This document shows positions 21,920 to 31,780 of a stretch of DNA of 64,000 nt, piece by piece (position 1 is the first letter of the stretch; each line of letters begins with the position of its first letter). The stretch spans positions 117,870,043-117,934,042 of the forward strand of contig CM043960.1 in assembly GCA_014529385.2 (NCBI GenBank), written 5' to 3'. A model generated the notes under the pieces. That model did no database searches, was not told the origin of the DNA, and was given only the letters and a program-made list of their open reading frames with translations. Source of the DNA: Adiantum capillus-veneris. Lineage: Eukaryota > Streptophyta > Polypodiopsida > Polypodiales > Pteridaceae. The translations under genes were made by a program, and so were the position numbers.

Positions 21920-23311
21920 TCATGTCTCTAGCTCATCTGTTTGATCATTATCGCCGGAGGTGGCAGCTGATGGTGTGCCCTCATCTGGAATGTCAATAGG
22001 TGGAGCCTGGTCAAATCGAAGAAAATTAGGTTTAAGTCGCCAACCATTTACCCTGGTTTTATGAAGTTTTCCATCAGCCTCCATAAGCTGGTAGCTTCCA
22101 TTGGCATACTTTTTCCTGACGATGAAAGGACCTTCCCATCGGAGTAGGAGTTTCTTATCCTTGCGCGTGTCGAAGCGATTGTCGTAGCGGAGCACCAACA
22201 TTCCTTTCTTCAATTCTTTTTTCCGGAGATGCTCGTTAAAGCTAAGCCGTCTATGCTCTGCTTGTGCTGCATAATAATTTATTGCTTCTTCTATGTCCAG
22301 CTGCAGTCTTTCCAAGTTGATGATGTGATCTCTCAAATGGATGTTGGGCTGTTGAAGCTGGCTTGCCATTACTCTGAGACTTTGTAGTTGCACTTCAATG
22401 GGCAAGATTGCTTCCTTACCAAATGCTAGATGATACGGTATGAATCCCAAGGATGTACGAAATGAAGTTCTGTAGGCCCATAAAGCTGCTAGTAGATACT
22501 TATCCCAGTCTCCAGGATGATTGTTTACCTGCTTGGTAATAATTTTAGAAACCATTCCATTTACCTTTTCAACTAGGCCATTACATTGAGGGTAATATGG
22601 TGAAGAGTGCCTCCTTGTAATGCCCAGTTTCTGCATTAATTCTCCTACCAAGTCTGCTCTGAAACCTGGCCCTCTATCAGAGATGATCTCTAAAGGTGTG
22701 CCAAACCTACAGCATATGTGCTCGTAGATAAATTTAGCTACCTCTACCGCTGTGATTCTAGTGGTGGCTGTAGCCTCTGCCCATCTAGTCATGTAGTGGA
22801 CCCCCATGATAATGTAGAATTTTCCTGAGTTGGCCCTAGGTAATGGCCCAATGGCATCGATACCCCATTTTTCAAATGGGCCATATGAGAGAATAGGTGT
22901 CTGTGGTTCAGGCATAAGCGACCTAGTGCCGGCCTTTTGACACAACTTACATGTTTTGCACCAGTGGTGTACATCACGGTTGAGGCTAGGCCATATGAAG
23001 CCTGCCTGCAAGATTTTCCTACTTGTTATGTCTAGGTCAAAGTGACCACCACAAACCCCATCGTGACAGCTAGCAATTACTCCCGTGATTTCCTGAGAGA
23101 GAGGGACCTTCCTGAGTATTTGGTCCTTACCCTTACAGTACAAACCGTCATTGATGAGTCGATACCTTTTGGCCTTCCGCGTCAGCCATTGCTTTTGTCC
23201 CTTTGTTAAATATGATGGGCATTCCCCTGTTTCCAAAAAATGCATGATGTCAGGCAAGCCATCACTTCCTTGAAATAGAGGGAGCTTTAGTTTTATTGCT
23301 CCAACCACCAC
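21920..23311 (-). CDS. Tat gypsy integrase
   Basis: This 463-codon frame holds the HHCC zinc region (H...HHWCKTCKLCQKAG), the catalytic core with D in GIDAIGPLP, D in ISDRGPGF and E in GLVEKVNGM, and a C-terminal domain (LRYDNRFDTRKDKKLLLRWEGPFIVRKKYANGSYQL). Integrase joins the cDNA to host DNA. The frame is intact. It is separated by a short non-open gap near 23350 from the RNase H frame, so the original polyprotein is interrupted. Confidence 0.9.
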   Translation of the reverse strand: MVVGAIKLKLPLFQGSDGLPDIMHFLETGECPSYLTKGQKQWLTRKAKRYRLINDGLYCKGKDQILRKVPLSQEITGVIASCHDGVCGGHFDLDITSRKILQAGFIWPSLNRDVHHWCKTCKLCQKAGTRSLMPEPQTPILSYGPFEKWGIDAIGPLPRANSGKFYIIMGVHYMTRWAEATATTRITAVEVAKFIYEHICCRFGTPLEIISDRGPGFRADLVGELMQKLGITRRHSSPYYPQCNGLVEKVNGMVSKIITKQVNNHPGDWDKYLLAALWAYRTSFRTSLGFIPYHLAFGKEAILPIEVQLQSLRVMASQLQQPNIHLRDHIINLERLQLDIEEAINYYAAQAEHRRLSFNEHLRKKELKKGMLVLRYDNRFDTRKDKKLLLRWEGPFIVRKKYANGSYQLMEADGKLHKTRVNGWRLKPNFLRFDQAPPIDIPDEGTPSAATSGDNDQTDELET

Positions 23312-23386
23312 TTCCTGTAGTCTTTCACTTGCTAGGGCATCTGCTTCTTGGTTTTGAGCCCTTGGGATATGGTGTATTTGAACTTC

Positions 23387-24136
23387 TTAAGTTTTTACAC
23401 CACTTAAGTGAGTCCTTAAACTAGGATTCTTGCATGTCCATGCTCCATTTACTTGCCTTACCAGAAGTAGAGCATCCCCAAATACATTAAGGCGTTGTAC
23501 ACCTTGCGAGACGCACCATTGTAGACCCTTGGTTAGTGATGCATACTCAGCTTCATTGTTAGAATGTGAATCTAACAATTGGCCCAACGAAAATACCTTT
23601 GTCCCTTTGTCATCAAAGACCACTATTCCTGTAGCTGCTTTGTCGGACGCTCGCTTGTAGGCTCCATCAAAGTAGAGAGAGTATGCTCCTTCTACCATCG
23701 GTGGTACTGGAGGTAATCGGACTTCGCCTTTCTTAGATTGATTCTCCTTCCTTTCAAAGACTTGGTAGGTCATGAGTCCCCCCAAACTTGCCCTTGTCGT
23801 GCTTTCTACCTGTACCGTGTAGTCAAACTCTTGCAGACGAACTAGCCATTTAGTAATTCTAGCAGACACATCCATGTGTTGTACAACATAGGGAAATATT
23901 TCATCCGTGGTTAGAATCACAAATTGCTTAGGCAGCAAATATGACCTAAACTTTGTAGTTGCAAATCTAAGAGCTAGGACTAAGTGTTCCACATGGGTGA
24001 AACCTTTCTCTCCTGCTGTCATCATTCGACTAGAGAAGTAGATTGGCCTCATGAAAGATGTCGTCGTATCCTTTTGGAGTAGCACAGCCCCCAATGAGTC
24101 ATCACCAACACTTGAGGCGACATAGAATTTTTGCAT
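23387..24136 (-). CDS. Tat gypsy RNase H plus additional archaeal-type RNase H
   Basis: The first domain is RT-linked RNase H (FYVASSVGDDSLGAVLLQ...KPIYFSSRMM-type sequence, VEHLVLALRFAT, WLVRLQEFDY); Ser replaces the usual first Asp in YVASSV. The second reads YSLYFDGAYKR, AATGIVVFDD, SNNEAEYASL and NVFGDALLLV, which keeps the Asp-Glu-Asp pattern of an active RNase H. Tandem RNase H domains are characteristic of plant Tat elements. Confidence 0.88.
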   Translation of the reverse strand: MQKFYVASSVGDDSLGAVLLQKDTTTSFMRPIYFSSRMMTAGEKGFTHVEHLVLALRFATTKFRSYLLPKQFVILTTDEIFPYVVQHMDVSARITKWLVRLQEFDYTVQVESTTRASLGGLMTYQVFERKENQSKKGEVRLPPVPPMVEGAYSLYFDGAYKRASDKAATGIVVFDDKGTKVFSLGQLLDSHSNNEAEYASLTKGLQWCVSQGVQRLNVFGDALLLVRQVNGAWTCKNPSLRTHLSGVKT

Positions 24137-26732
24137 CCCACTTAGGTGGTGAGATAGTTGGCAGAGTGGCTAAGACCTCCTTTACCTTGTTGTAGTGATG
24201 TTCGCTTTCCTCGTCCCAAGTGAAAGTTGATCTTTGAGTGAGTTGTTGCAGTGGTAGAACAAGTTGTGATAGTAGATGTATAAATCGACTTAAGTACCTC
24301 ACATTCTGTAGAAAAGAGACCAGTTGGCGTGCGGTCGTTGGTGAAGGTAGGACTATGAGTGCGGACGCATTTAGTGGTTTGTAGTCAACACAGAACCTCC
24401 ACTTACCATTCTTTTTAGGCGTCACCACTACGGGTGACACCCATTCTGAGTTTTCTACAGGATAGATGAATCCCGCCTCCAGCAGTTTCCTTACCTCGAC
24501 CAAGAGTGCCTTTTCTTGTATGACCCCCGGTCGTCGTAGCTTTTGCACAACTGGTTTTACCCCTTCCTTCAGCTTGATATGATGTTCCACCACTGTAATG
24601 CCTGTGATTCTTTCATAGTTGTCAATGAACAGGTTAGGAAATCCCATCAACATTTGCAAAAAACTATCTTTCTCCTCAAGTGTTAATTCCGTAGACAACA
24701 TACCCTTCAACCTACTTCTTCCTAGGCCAGGTGATTTGCTCTCCTCTTCATTGGGTTGCCCTTTTGGTGATGGATCACCAGTCGTGCTTACCCTTTGTGG
24801 ATCCTTCATAATGATACCCATCACATCAATGGAACTGTCACTTTCATCGGTGGATGTGGTCTCCTCCTCAGAACTGGAAGATTCGCTAGTGGTTTCATCT
24901 GCCGATGTTTCCAGATTCATTTGCTTCTGCTTGCCAATCCTCATGTCGTAGTAGATTGTCTCCCCTTTCTTACCGGTCATGCGTAGAAGGCCAGTACCCC
25001 AGTCCTGTTTTGCTTTCATGGCCATCAACCATGGCCTTCCCAAAATTAGTGGATAGCCCTCCCCCTTAGTAGGCATTACAAAAACATCTACCTCTACCTC
25101 AGTGTTGAAAGCTTTGATTTTCACGGCACTTACCACACCCACACACTTTACTTTTGCGTTGTTTGCCATCTTTGCCTTGCATGGAGAAGGCCTGTCAACC
25201 TCGAGCCCTAATTGAAGCATCATAGCTTCGCTCATTACATAGATTTGTGCACCTCCATCAATGTAGGTGTTTCCAACCCTCTTTCCTTTTATGTTTACGT
25301 CGACAATTGGAAGGATGTCATCCATGTTGCATCCCGAAATTGCTCCGGCTACCTTTGTTTTGGAGCGTCTTGTACTTACCATTTTAGACCATTGTCGCCT
25401 TACTTTTGGTGCAAGATGTAGCAGCTGTGGCCATGTAATCTTCGGTCCTTGCTCTGCCACATCCAATGTTAGATCATAGGGCTTAGAACTTTCCCCTAGC
25501 TGAAAGTCGGTGATGCCCAATTTCCGTCGTGGCCTGGATGGCCTCTTGCTAGTTTCTCCTCTCATGCTTCTCTCATCATCTGATTGTGTAGCTTTCTCCC
25601 TCCTAGCTCTTTTCACAGTCATGGCTTCAAGTGGTTCTAAAAGGGTTACCTTCTCCTTACCCTTGTCCCTCTCCTTTGCTCTGGGTGGATCCACTACTAT
25701 GGCTTTTCCTTTCTCTTCTAGCCTTATGATGTTTACAGGGCGATCAGGTGGTGGGGCTGGTGGAAGAGGTGGGATGGATGCTTGTAGTGGTGTCTGGGGT
25801 GGACGTAGAATTTGTGTTGGTGGGGGTGGTGCTCGGGGTGGGGGTGTTCTTTCTCTAGGTGGTGACAATTGGTTCCTCCTACCTCCTCTATTATAGTTTT
25901 GTCGTGGTTTGGGACAGTAGTACATACCGTGACCGTCTTCTCCGCAGTTGTAGCAATGATACTCCCTGTTTTGTCGTCGTGCTCTTCTAGGGTCTTGATC
26001 TCTTTCTTGAATCCTCCCTTGTTGTATTAAGTGGACAGACAAATTCTGCAGTTGGTCAGTAATATGGGCCAACATATCTTGTTGGTCATCTCTTACCCCA
26101 AGAGCCGGTGGTGGTGGTGGAATGGTGGTTGTCGTAGTTGCTGGTCGACGCGATGTTCCTGATTCTGTTGACTCGGTTTCTTTGGCTTTCATTCGCAGCT
26201 TCTTGTCTTTAAGGCGAGCAATCTCAACGGCTAACTCGTACGTGGCCGGGAATCTACCTTTCACCTTCTCCTTAAGAAGCGGCCATAAGCCATGCGTGAA
26301 CCGATCTTTTTTTAGGAAATCGGGTGCAGCTTCCCCCCTAGCCAGTGACTCAATCCACCGTTCCCACAAATCCACAAATTTGGACTCATAGGTGGCATAT
26401 TCTAAAAGACCCTCCTGCTTCAAGTCTCTCAACTTGTCCCACAACTTTTCTGAAGTGGTACCTCCCCCAAAGCACCTCTTAAAAGCGGTTTTTAAGGGTT
26501 CCCAGTCATCCTTGGTTGCTTGTGGAAGTGCATTGTACCATGATCTAGCTTCTAGCTTCATGAGATGCTTAAAGATTCTAACCCGAGATTCATCCGTATC
26601 TTTGTTGCTCACTACACATGCTACTTCAAAGTCATCTAGGAAGTCTGTTACAAAATCCTCCCCTTTCTTTCCTTTAAATGTTGGAAATGCTACACTTGCC
26701 ATGATTACTGAGAGAGAGCTAGAAAGACACAC
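24102..26732 (-). CDS. Tat gypsy gag, protease and truncated reverse transcriptase
   Basis: This 876-codon frame starts near 26700. Gag is in the first 250 residues (KGKKGEDFVTDFLDDFEVA, retrotransposon gag fold), with a zinc knuckle CYNCGEDGHGMYYC at about residue 258, then proline-rich and basic linkers. The protease motif is YIDGGAQIYVMSEAM, with the D-G-G variant seen in Tat elements, and LILGRPWL follows. RT begins (RRPGVIQEKALLVEVRKLLEAGFIYPV...WRFCVDYKPLN) but jumps directly to PTTARQLVSFLQNVRYLSRFI. The core with the YXDD catalytic motif is deleted in frame, so the element cannot reverse transcribe by itself. Confidence 0.88.
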   Translation of the reverse strand: MCLSSSLSVIMASVAFPTFKGKKGEDFVTDFLDDFEVACVVSNKDTDESRVRIFKHLMKLEARSWYNALPQATKDDWEPLKTAFKRCFGGGTTSEKLWDKLRDLKQEGLLEYATYESKFVDLWERWIESLARGEAAPDFLKKDRFTHGLWPLLKEKVKGRFPATYELAVEIARLKDKKLRMKAKETESTESGTSRRPATTTTTIPPPPPALGVRDDQQDMLAHITDQLQNLSVHLIQQGRIQERDQDPRRARRQNREYHCYNCGEDGHGMYYCPKPRQNYNRGGRRNQLSPPRERTPPPRAPPPPTQILRPPQTPLQASIPPLPPAPPPDRPVNIIRLEEKGKAIVVDPPRAKERDKGKEKVTLLEPLEAMTVKRARREKATQSDDERSMRGETSKRPSRPRRKLGITDFQLGESSKPYDLTLDVAEQGPKITWPQLLHLAPKVRRQWSKMVSTRRSKTKVAGAISGCNMDDILPIVDVNIKGKRVGNTYIDGGAQIYVMSEAMMLQLGLEVDRPSPCKAKMANNAKVKCVGVVSAVKIKAFNTEVEVDVFVMPTKGEGYPLILGRPWLMAMKAKQDWGTGLLRMTGKKGETIYYDMRIGKQKQMNLETSADETTSESSSSEEETTSTDESDSSIDVMGIIMKDPQRVSTTGDPSPKGQPNEEESKSPGLGRSRLKGMLSTELTLEEKDSFLQMLMGFPNLFIDNYERITGITVVEHHIKLKEGVKPVVQKLRRPGVIQEKALLVEVRKLLEAGFIYPVENSEWVSPVVVTPKKNGKWRFCVDYKPLNASALIVLPSPTTARQLVSFLQNVRYLSRFIHLLSQLVLPLQQLTQRSTFTWDEESEHHYNKVKEVLATLPTISPPKWDAKILCRLKCW

Positions 26733-26785
26733 TGCTTAACTTGCAAAAGTTTTTTTCTTCTTTACAAGGAGGCGTGTATACCCTC

Positions 26786-27566
26786 TTATACTAGGACATA
26801 GATTAAAACTTCAAATGGTACATTGCCTTGTACCAAAGGTAAGACAAATGGTTGATCTGATGCCAGAACCTCCCAAAACCGCTCCCCACCCGGCATGGTG
26901 TCAATGACGTGCTGGTAGTGAGCCTTCAAATCCAGTATTACCTTGATTGAGCGTACACGTGTTGGTATGTGTGATCTGTCTTGAGGTAGGTTGTACTGAT
27001 TCATGTGAAGCTTAGAGGTGCTTAGTCACTGTCCAAGCTTGTGGGAGAGGGCAGTGTTCTTTCCTGAAACAAACTCATTAGATCCCTAGTTTCTCTAGTG
27101 AGAGTGTGAGCCAATGCTTCTGTTATCTATGCTGCAGCATCAAGTGCGACTTGAAAACTGACTGTGATAATTACCTCGGTGACTTGAGTTACCCGATTCT
27201 CAAAGTAGAATAGTGTTGATTCTCTATTGTGTAGAGCTCCTTCCATTTTGTTGTTGTGGGTTGGTTGTAGGTTGCGGACATGGTTTCGACCTTCTCCTTC
27301 TTCTTCTTCTTCTTGGCACTTGGCCTATGTATATCCACTGGGTTTGGCGTGTTGGTTGACTCTCCCATTTCAAATCGATTACTGTTACGCCTGGCACTCG
27401 AGCTTCGATGGAGATGTGGAGTTCGTCTAGTTGTGCTTGGAGCTCTTCTTCTTCTGTCATCCAATTAGCAAATCCTGCTAGCCATTCATCCATTCACAAT
27501 AGTTTAAGGGTTTCAGTCTTGTAAACTAAAGGGTTTCATGAAAAGATCCTCCGTGGGGGCACCAAA
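26786..27566 (-). other. Tat gypsy 5' leader with short open frames
   Basis: The leader lies between the 5' LTR and gag. Frames at 26786-27004 and 27224-27493 (DEWLAGFANWMTEEEELQAQ, then an Arg-rich run from an AGA/GAA repeat at 27290-27315) are open but match nothing I recognise. Tat elements often carry extra leader ORFs. Confidence 0.5.
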
Positions 27567-29099
27567 TGACGGGAGTCAAGCGAACCCCGAACCCCGACGG
27601 CCTCTAAAACACCGGGGACCGAATGGCGCGCCTCGAGCCTATCATGGTAAAGCAAACAAGGGGCACCACCTAGCTTCAGCGGCTAGGATGCAAACAACAC
27701 ACCACCATAACAAATTTTTCATCCAAGAGAGATGGATGCTTGGGAGTAATGATGAAAAGGAAAGGGAATGAGATCAAGTGAGAGAGAGAGAGAGAGAGAG
27801 TGAGGGAGGGGGTATAGCGGCTTAGTATTTAGGCATCACAAAAGGATGGCGAATCCGCACACCCTTCACACATACACAAGCTCACTCCAAAACACAAGAC
27901 TAGGTGGCGATCCTGCACACCTCACATGGGCAAAACATTGCAAGAAAACATACTCACAAAACCTCAAGCTTTATTTAGAGAATTAGGCGATGAAATGGGG
28001 AGCATAGGGTAGGGGAATGAGAAGGGAGAGAGTGGTAGAGCACATGGCGGATAGGTGGGAGTTGATGGCGAAGACTCGCACGAGGATTATGGCCATCATC
28101 CTTCATTTAGTTGCCCTTCATCTTCCATAGCCAAGGGTGTAGAGGTCATGCTCAAGACAAGCATGGTGATTGCGGTAATGGTGATGGTGTGTGTGTGCAC
28201 TAGGCACACACAGTGCATAGTGTGTTCTTTGGTGATGTTGTGTCGTTAGTGTGATGGTGACCCCTCTTTATATAGGGGAGGAGGGGGGAGAAATTCTAGA
28301 ATTTAGAAATGAAGAAATCATTATCTACATAGGCCATGTGACTGTGGGCCCCACTTGTCTGGCTGTGTGTATATGTGCCAGAACAGCAGTCTCATAAGAG
28401 AGACTAAGAGAGAGAGATGGGTTGATGAAAAAAAAGTGAGAGGTGACATGGAGAATAAAGTAATTACAAGAGGGGAGAGAGGGGAGTGTGCTCAGAGGTG
28501 AATCTGTGTGCAGATGTGTGTGAACATAAGAAAAATCAGGTAACCACCGGGTGGGGATGGGTCTGTGGGCACCTTTTTCAGTGAAACTGAGTGTGTGTGA
28601 GTGTGGGGGAGGTTATTTAGCTACAAGACAAGAGACATGGTGCCCTTTAGAGAGAGAGGGGGTTATTTGGGTAATGGGATATGATAGGAGAGAGAAAGAG
28701 GGGGTGGGGTATACTATTTTGGAAGATAGGGTAAGTTGCATGTGAGTTAGGGTGCATTATTGGTGAGTTATAATGCATTATTGGTGAGAGGTGGGGTAGC
28801 TTGAGGGGAGAGAGAAAGGACAAAGGAAAGAGAGAGGGGGTTGACCTTTTGAGTGGAGGAGAGGAAAAGGGACACCCGGCGGGGCAACAATGAAGAAAAA
28901 GGAGGCAAGGTGGGGATGGGCTACCCCGCAGGCATGAGGTGGCCTATTTTACCTTTCTTATATATTTACATAGTCATACTTTATTTTTTTCTTACTTTTT
29001 CCAATGCCTTTTATCACTCCCTCCATAAGAGGGGGTTTTCATGGGGTGGGGACGAGAGAAGAGGGGTATGGGAGCTTGGCTTGTGAAAAGCCCCCATCA
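27567..29099 (-). repeat. Tat gypsy 5' LTR
   Basis: The 1,533-bp partner of 20342-21891. The primer site adjoins its left edge (27549-27566), which confirms minus-strand orientation. Confidence 0.92.
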
Positions 29100-29403
29100 G
29101 TGTATTTGTCATAGGATCCTTTGGATAAATAGACCCATCGCTCCACAAATCCAAATGATGTTCCTTATTTGTCCTTCTAAGTTCTTTCTCCCGTTGAGAT
29201 AAGAAAGACTCCCTCCTATGTTTCTGCAACAGTGCGTACTCTTGCAATACATCAACATGAAGATGATGCGTGTTATTTCTTTGGGTAAGTGTTAAAGATG
29301 AAGGGACTGAGGATTGCAAGTTCAAATTGGTGTTTTCATCAGAAAAAGAAGCGTTCTCCATTCCTAGAGTTGATAGAGAAAAATACGGACACTCAAAACT
29401 CAT
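29100..29403 (-). pseudogene. Transposase-like gene, N-terminal exon
   Basis: The frame starts at ATG 29403 (MSFECPYFSLSTLGMENASF), followed by a Ser/Thr/Asn-rich stretch and a charged helical segment (LLQKHRRESFLSQREKELRR), ending in DPMTNT at the gypsy LTR border. It points inward from the right terminus about 320 bp away, the usual place for a transposase promoter. Continuity with 18111-20341 across the gypsy element is inferred from strand and position. Confidence 0.5.
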
Positions 29404-29693
29404 GAAATATCTCAGATTTTGGGAGGGAAGACCATATTCTCAAGTTTAGAGTTGATAGAGTTCGTGTGGCTTATGTTTCTGGAGGGAAAGCTTGTAAGTT
29501 GGCATTTCAAATCATTAGTCATACGGTTAGTTGGATTCCTGACAAGAGAATGAAGGCTAAGAATGATAAAGACGGTGGCTACCTACCAAAGAATGTCATT
29601 TTGGCTTTTTGTTGGCGCAAAAAAGTATCAAATAAAATGCACAATTTAACATTTTTATTTTCTCTCTCTAAGCCGACGTGGAACTTCTTACAG
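29404..29693. other. Right subterminal region of the large transposon
   Basis: This is presumably the promoter and 5' untranslated region for the transposase-like gene. A small open frame (29466-29723, +) runs through the terminus and looks incidental. No array hairpin is present here. Confidence 0.4.
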
Positions 29694-29725
29694 GGCCTAA
29701 AAGTGAGTCCAACTTTCTCCTAATG
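29694..29725 (-). repeat. Right terminal inverted repeat of the large transposon
   Basis: The 32-bp inverted partner of 616-647, ending AGTCCAACTTTCTCCTAATG. Copia-1 gag resumes at the next base (TGCATGAGGAAGATG). Confidence 0.85.
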
Positions 29726-30207
29726 TGCATGAGGAAGATGATATGGACACTTTTCTTGCTGGTGTCAAGGATATCAATGAGCAACTTATTTCTGTAGGTG
29801 AAGTCATTTCAGACAGTTCCCTAGTGCAGACTGTTCTTGATGCCTTACCAGATTCTTACCAGACTTTTGCTAGTACTTGGAAACTTATGACCCAAGGAAA
29901 TCCTGAAGTTGTCAAGTTTGATGCATTATGCACATTGCTGTTGCAAGAGTCACTTTCCAAAAAAAACAGGACTAGGCAGTGTGTAGTGGAACATGCTTTT
30001 ATTGCTTCTCAAAGAAAGGGTGGTAACGACAATGCAACCACTTCTTATGGTTCTACTGTGAGTGGAAAAACTTATGTTCCTAATGCTTTTGCTGGCAACA
30101 ATTCGTCTGGGAATTCTGGTGATAAGGGCAAAAAGAAGATGTGTTGCCATTATTGTAAAGCTAATGATCACTTGATCAAGCAGTGTCCTAAGTCGAAGGC
30201 CAAATAG
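29726..30207 (+). pseudogene. copia-1 gag, C-terminal part
   Basis: The open frame reads MHEEDDMDTFLAGVKDINEQ, through SYQTFASTWKLMTQGNPEV, to the zinc knuckle CHYCKANDHLIKQC, and stops at a TAG (30205-30207) where relatives read Glu in KAKEAKKK. It is the direct continuation of 187-608. Confidence 0.85.
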
Positions 30208-30240
30208 GCTAAGAAGAAAGATGGTGGTTCCACTACAAAT

Positions 30241-31780
30241 ATAACCAATGTTGAGTCTTCTGTGAAAGGAGACTGTGATGATGCCGTTGATGTAGAATGG
30301 GCTTTTAGTGCAGAGTGCACTTACAATCTTGCTGTCCATGATGCATGCATGTCAGTTGCTACAGATTCACATGTGTGGTATTTTGATAGTGGTGCTACAA
30401 AGCACATTACATCACATAGTGAATTGTTCACCTCTCTCGAGTCTGTCCCTCATGGGAATTCAGTCACTTGTGCCAACAATGCCTCTTATCCTATTCAGGG
30501 AGTTGAAAAGATTGTTGCTTACTGCTGCAAATGGCAGTTCTTTCACACTTGTTGATGCACTTTATGTACCTGGGATCAAGAAGAATCTTTTGTCTATATC
30601 TACAATTGCTAGACTTAGACTTGTAGTCAAATTTGTGGATGACAGATGTATAGTTCATGATCTCAGTTTTGGTGATAATTGTTGCATCTCGCCTTTTGTG
30701 CTGTGGGCTGTATAAGCTCACTTTGTATGACAAGTGTGGACAAAATTTTGCAAATGCAGTTGTAGATTCAAGGGCTATTTCAGATGCAAAACTGTGGCAT
30801 GCACGTTTTGGGCATTTGAATTTTGCCAGTTTGCTGCGTTTGCAGAAATCTGATATGATTGCTTTTTTGCCATCTCTTGAAGCACCTGTCAAACATGTTT
30901 GTGAAGGCTGTATTCTGGGTAAAATGAAATGTTCTAAGTTTCCAAAGGATGGTTCAGTTAGGTCCACATGTAGGTTGTAGCTTGTGCATAGTGATGTTTG
31001 TGGACCCATGCAAACTCTATCCTTGGGCAATCACCTGTACTTCGTGACTTTAATTGATGATTACTCCAGGCGTGTATGGGTATTTCCGCTTAAAGAGAAG
31101 TCCAAAGTTTTTATGTGCTTCAAACAATTTCTGGCTATGGCTGAAAATGCATCAAAATGTACTATGGGCACCCTCCGTTCCGATCGAGGGGGGAGTATAT
31201 GTCTCATTAATTTAATGCATTTTTGGCTAGTCATGGGATAAAACATCAATGTACAGTGCCTTATACACCTCAGCAAAATGGTGTTGCTGAGAAGAAAAAC
31301 AGGTCACTCACAAAAATGGCACGTTGTATGGTCAAAAGTCAAGCTTTGCCACATTCTTTTTGGCTCGAAGCCATCATGTGTGCCACTTATGTACTTAACA
31401 GGTGTCCTACGAAAGATTCACAGTCTATTACTCGATATGAAGTATGGCATGATAGAAAGACTTCTATTGGGCACATGAATGTTTTTGGTTGTTTGGCATA
31501 TGCTTTGGTGCCACAAACACAACACAAAAAATTGGATGATAAGGTTGTCAAATATATTTTTGTTGGTTATAGGGCTGAAAGCAAAGGTTATAGGTTGTAT
31601 CATCTGCAAACAAAGTGTATTCTAGTTTCACGGGATATAGTGTTTGTGGAAGATTCTGTTCCGCCCTTGCTATCATGTACTAGAGACAGTAATGTAAGCT
31701 CACAAGACATTTATGACACTTTGTTGCCTCTTTTCAGCGGTGGAAGTTTGAATGTAAATTCCAATGAGGCAAATGTATAG
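30241..31780 (+). pseudogene. copia-1 protease and integrase
   Basis: The protease motif WYFDSGATKHIT is at about 30379-30414. A frameshift near 30515 precedes FTLVDALYVPGIKKNLL. The pre-integrase segment (LWHARFGHLNFASL, CEGCILGKM) lies at about 30795-30925. The core has HSDVCGPM after a TAG, then RSDRGG with a one-base loss, and NGVAEKKNRS. The frame ends at a TAG near 31778. It is inactive. Confidence 0.85.

Larger units (their letters stand above)
20342..29099 (-). mobile_element. Ty3/gypsy element of Tat type
   Basis: The LTRs (20342-21891 and 27567-29099, about 1.54 kb) have TG...CA ends and are nearly identical over long stretches. The primer site next to the right LTR reads TTTGGTGCCCCCACGG on the minus strand; the polypurine tract AAGGGGAGGGCTAA adjoins the left LTR. 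Coding order is gag, protease, RT, RNase H, a second RNase H and integrase. The second, archaeal-type RNase H marks the Tat lineage. The flanks (GGCGC at 20337, GTGTA at 29100) do not form a target duplication. The element sits in an intron of the transposase-like gene. Confidence 0.92.
616..29725. mobile_element. Large terminal-inverted-repeat DNA transposon with nested insertions
   Basis: The element is delimited by 32-bp inverted repeats (616-647 and 29694-29725, one mismatch) that begin CATTAGGAGAAAGTTGGACT. It sits inside copia-1 gag. The flanks join cleanly as ATTA|TGCAT, with no target-site duplication visible. Nested insertions at 1600-4310, 7486-12638 and 20342-29099 total about 16.6 kb, so the original element was about 12.5 kb. 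It carried at least four genes in two convergent pairs: gene A (+) against H3-like/Ulp1-like (-), and gene B (+) against a transposase-like gene (-) starting about 320 bp inside the right end. Intergenic DNA holds hairpin arrays. Termini and nesting are read directly from the sequence; mobility by the encoded transposase-like protein is inferred. I could not assign a superfamily. Confidence 0.8.

Noticed and set aside
24619-26739. Several plus-strand open frames of 60-128 codons
   Set aside because: Antisense shadows of the long gag-protease frame of the Tat element.
616-29725. Reading the 29-kb element as a giant Helitron because it appears to insert between A and T without a target duplication
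   Set aside because: It has terminal inverted repeats at its exact ends and no HUH Rep or PIF1 helicase inside. The only Rep/helicase in the window is at 54591-57344, outside it.
616-29725. Endogenous giant-virus or Polinton fragment, suggested by an H3-like gene and a cysteine protease
   Set aside because: No capsid, packaging ATPase or protein-primed polymerase could be seen. Termini are only 32 bp, do not start with AG, and lack a 6-bp duplication. The protease matches Ulp1, not an adenovirus-type maturation protease in a capsid gene cluster.
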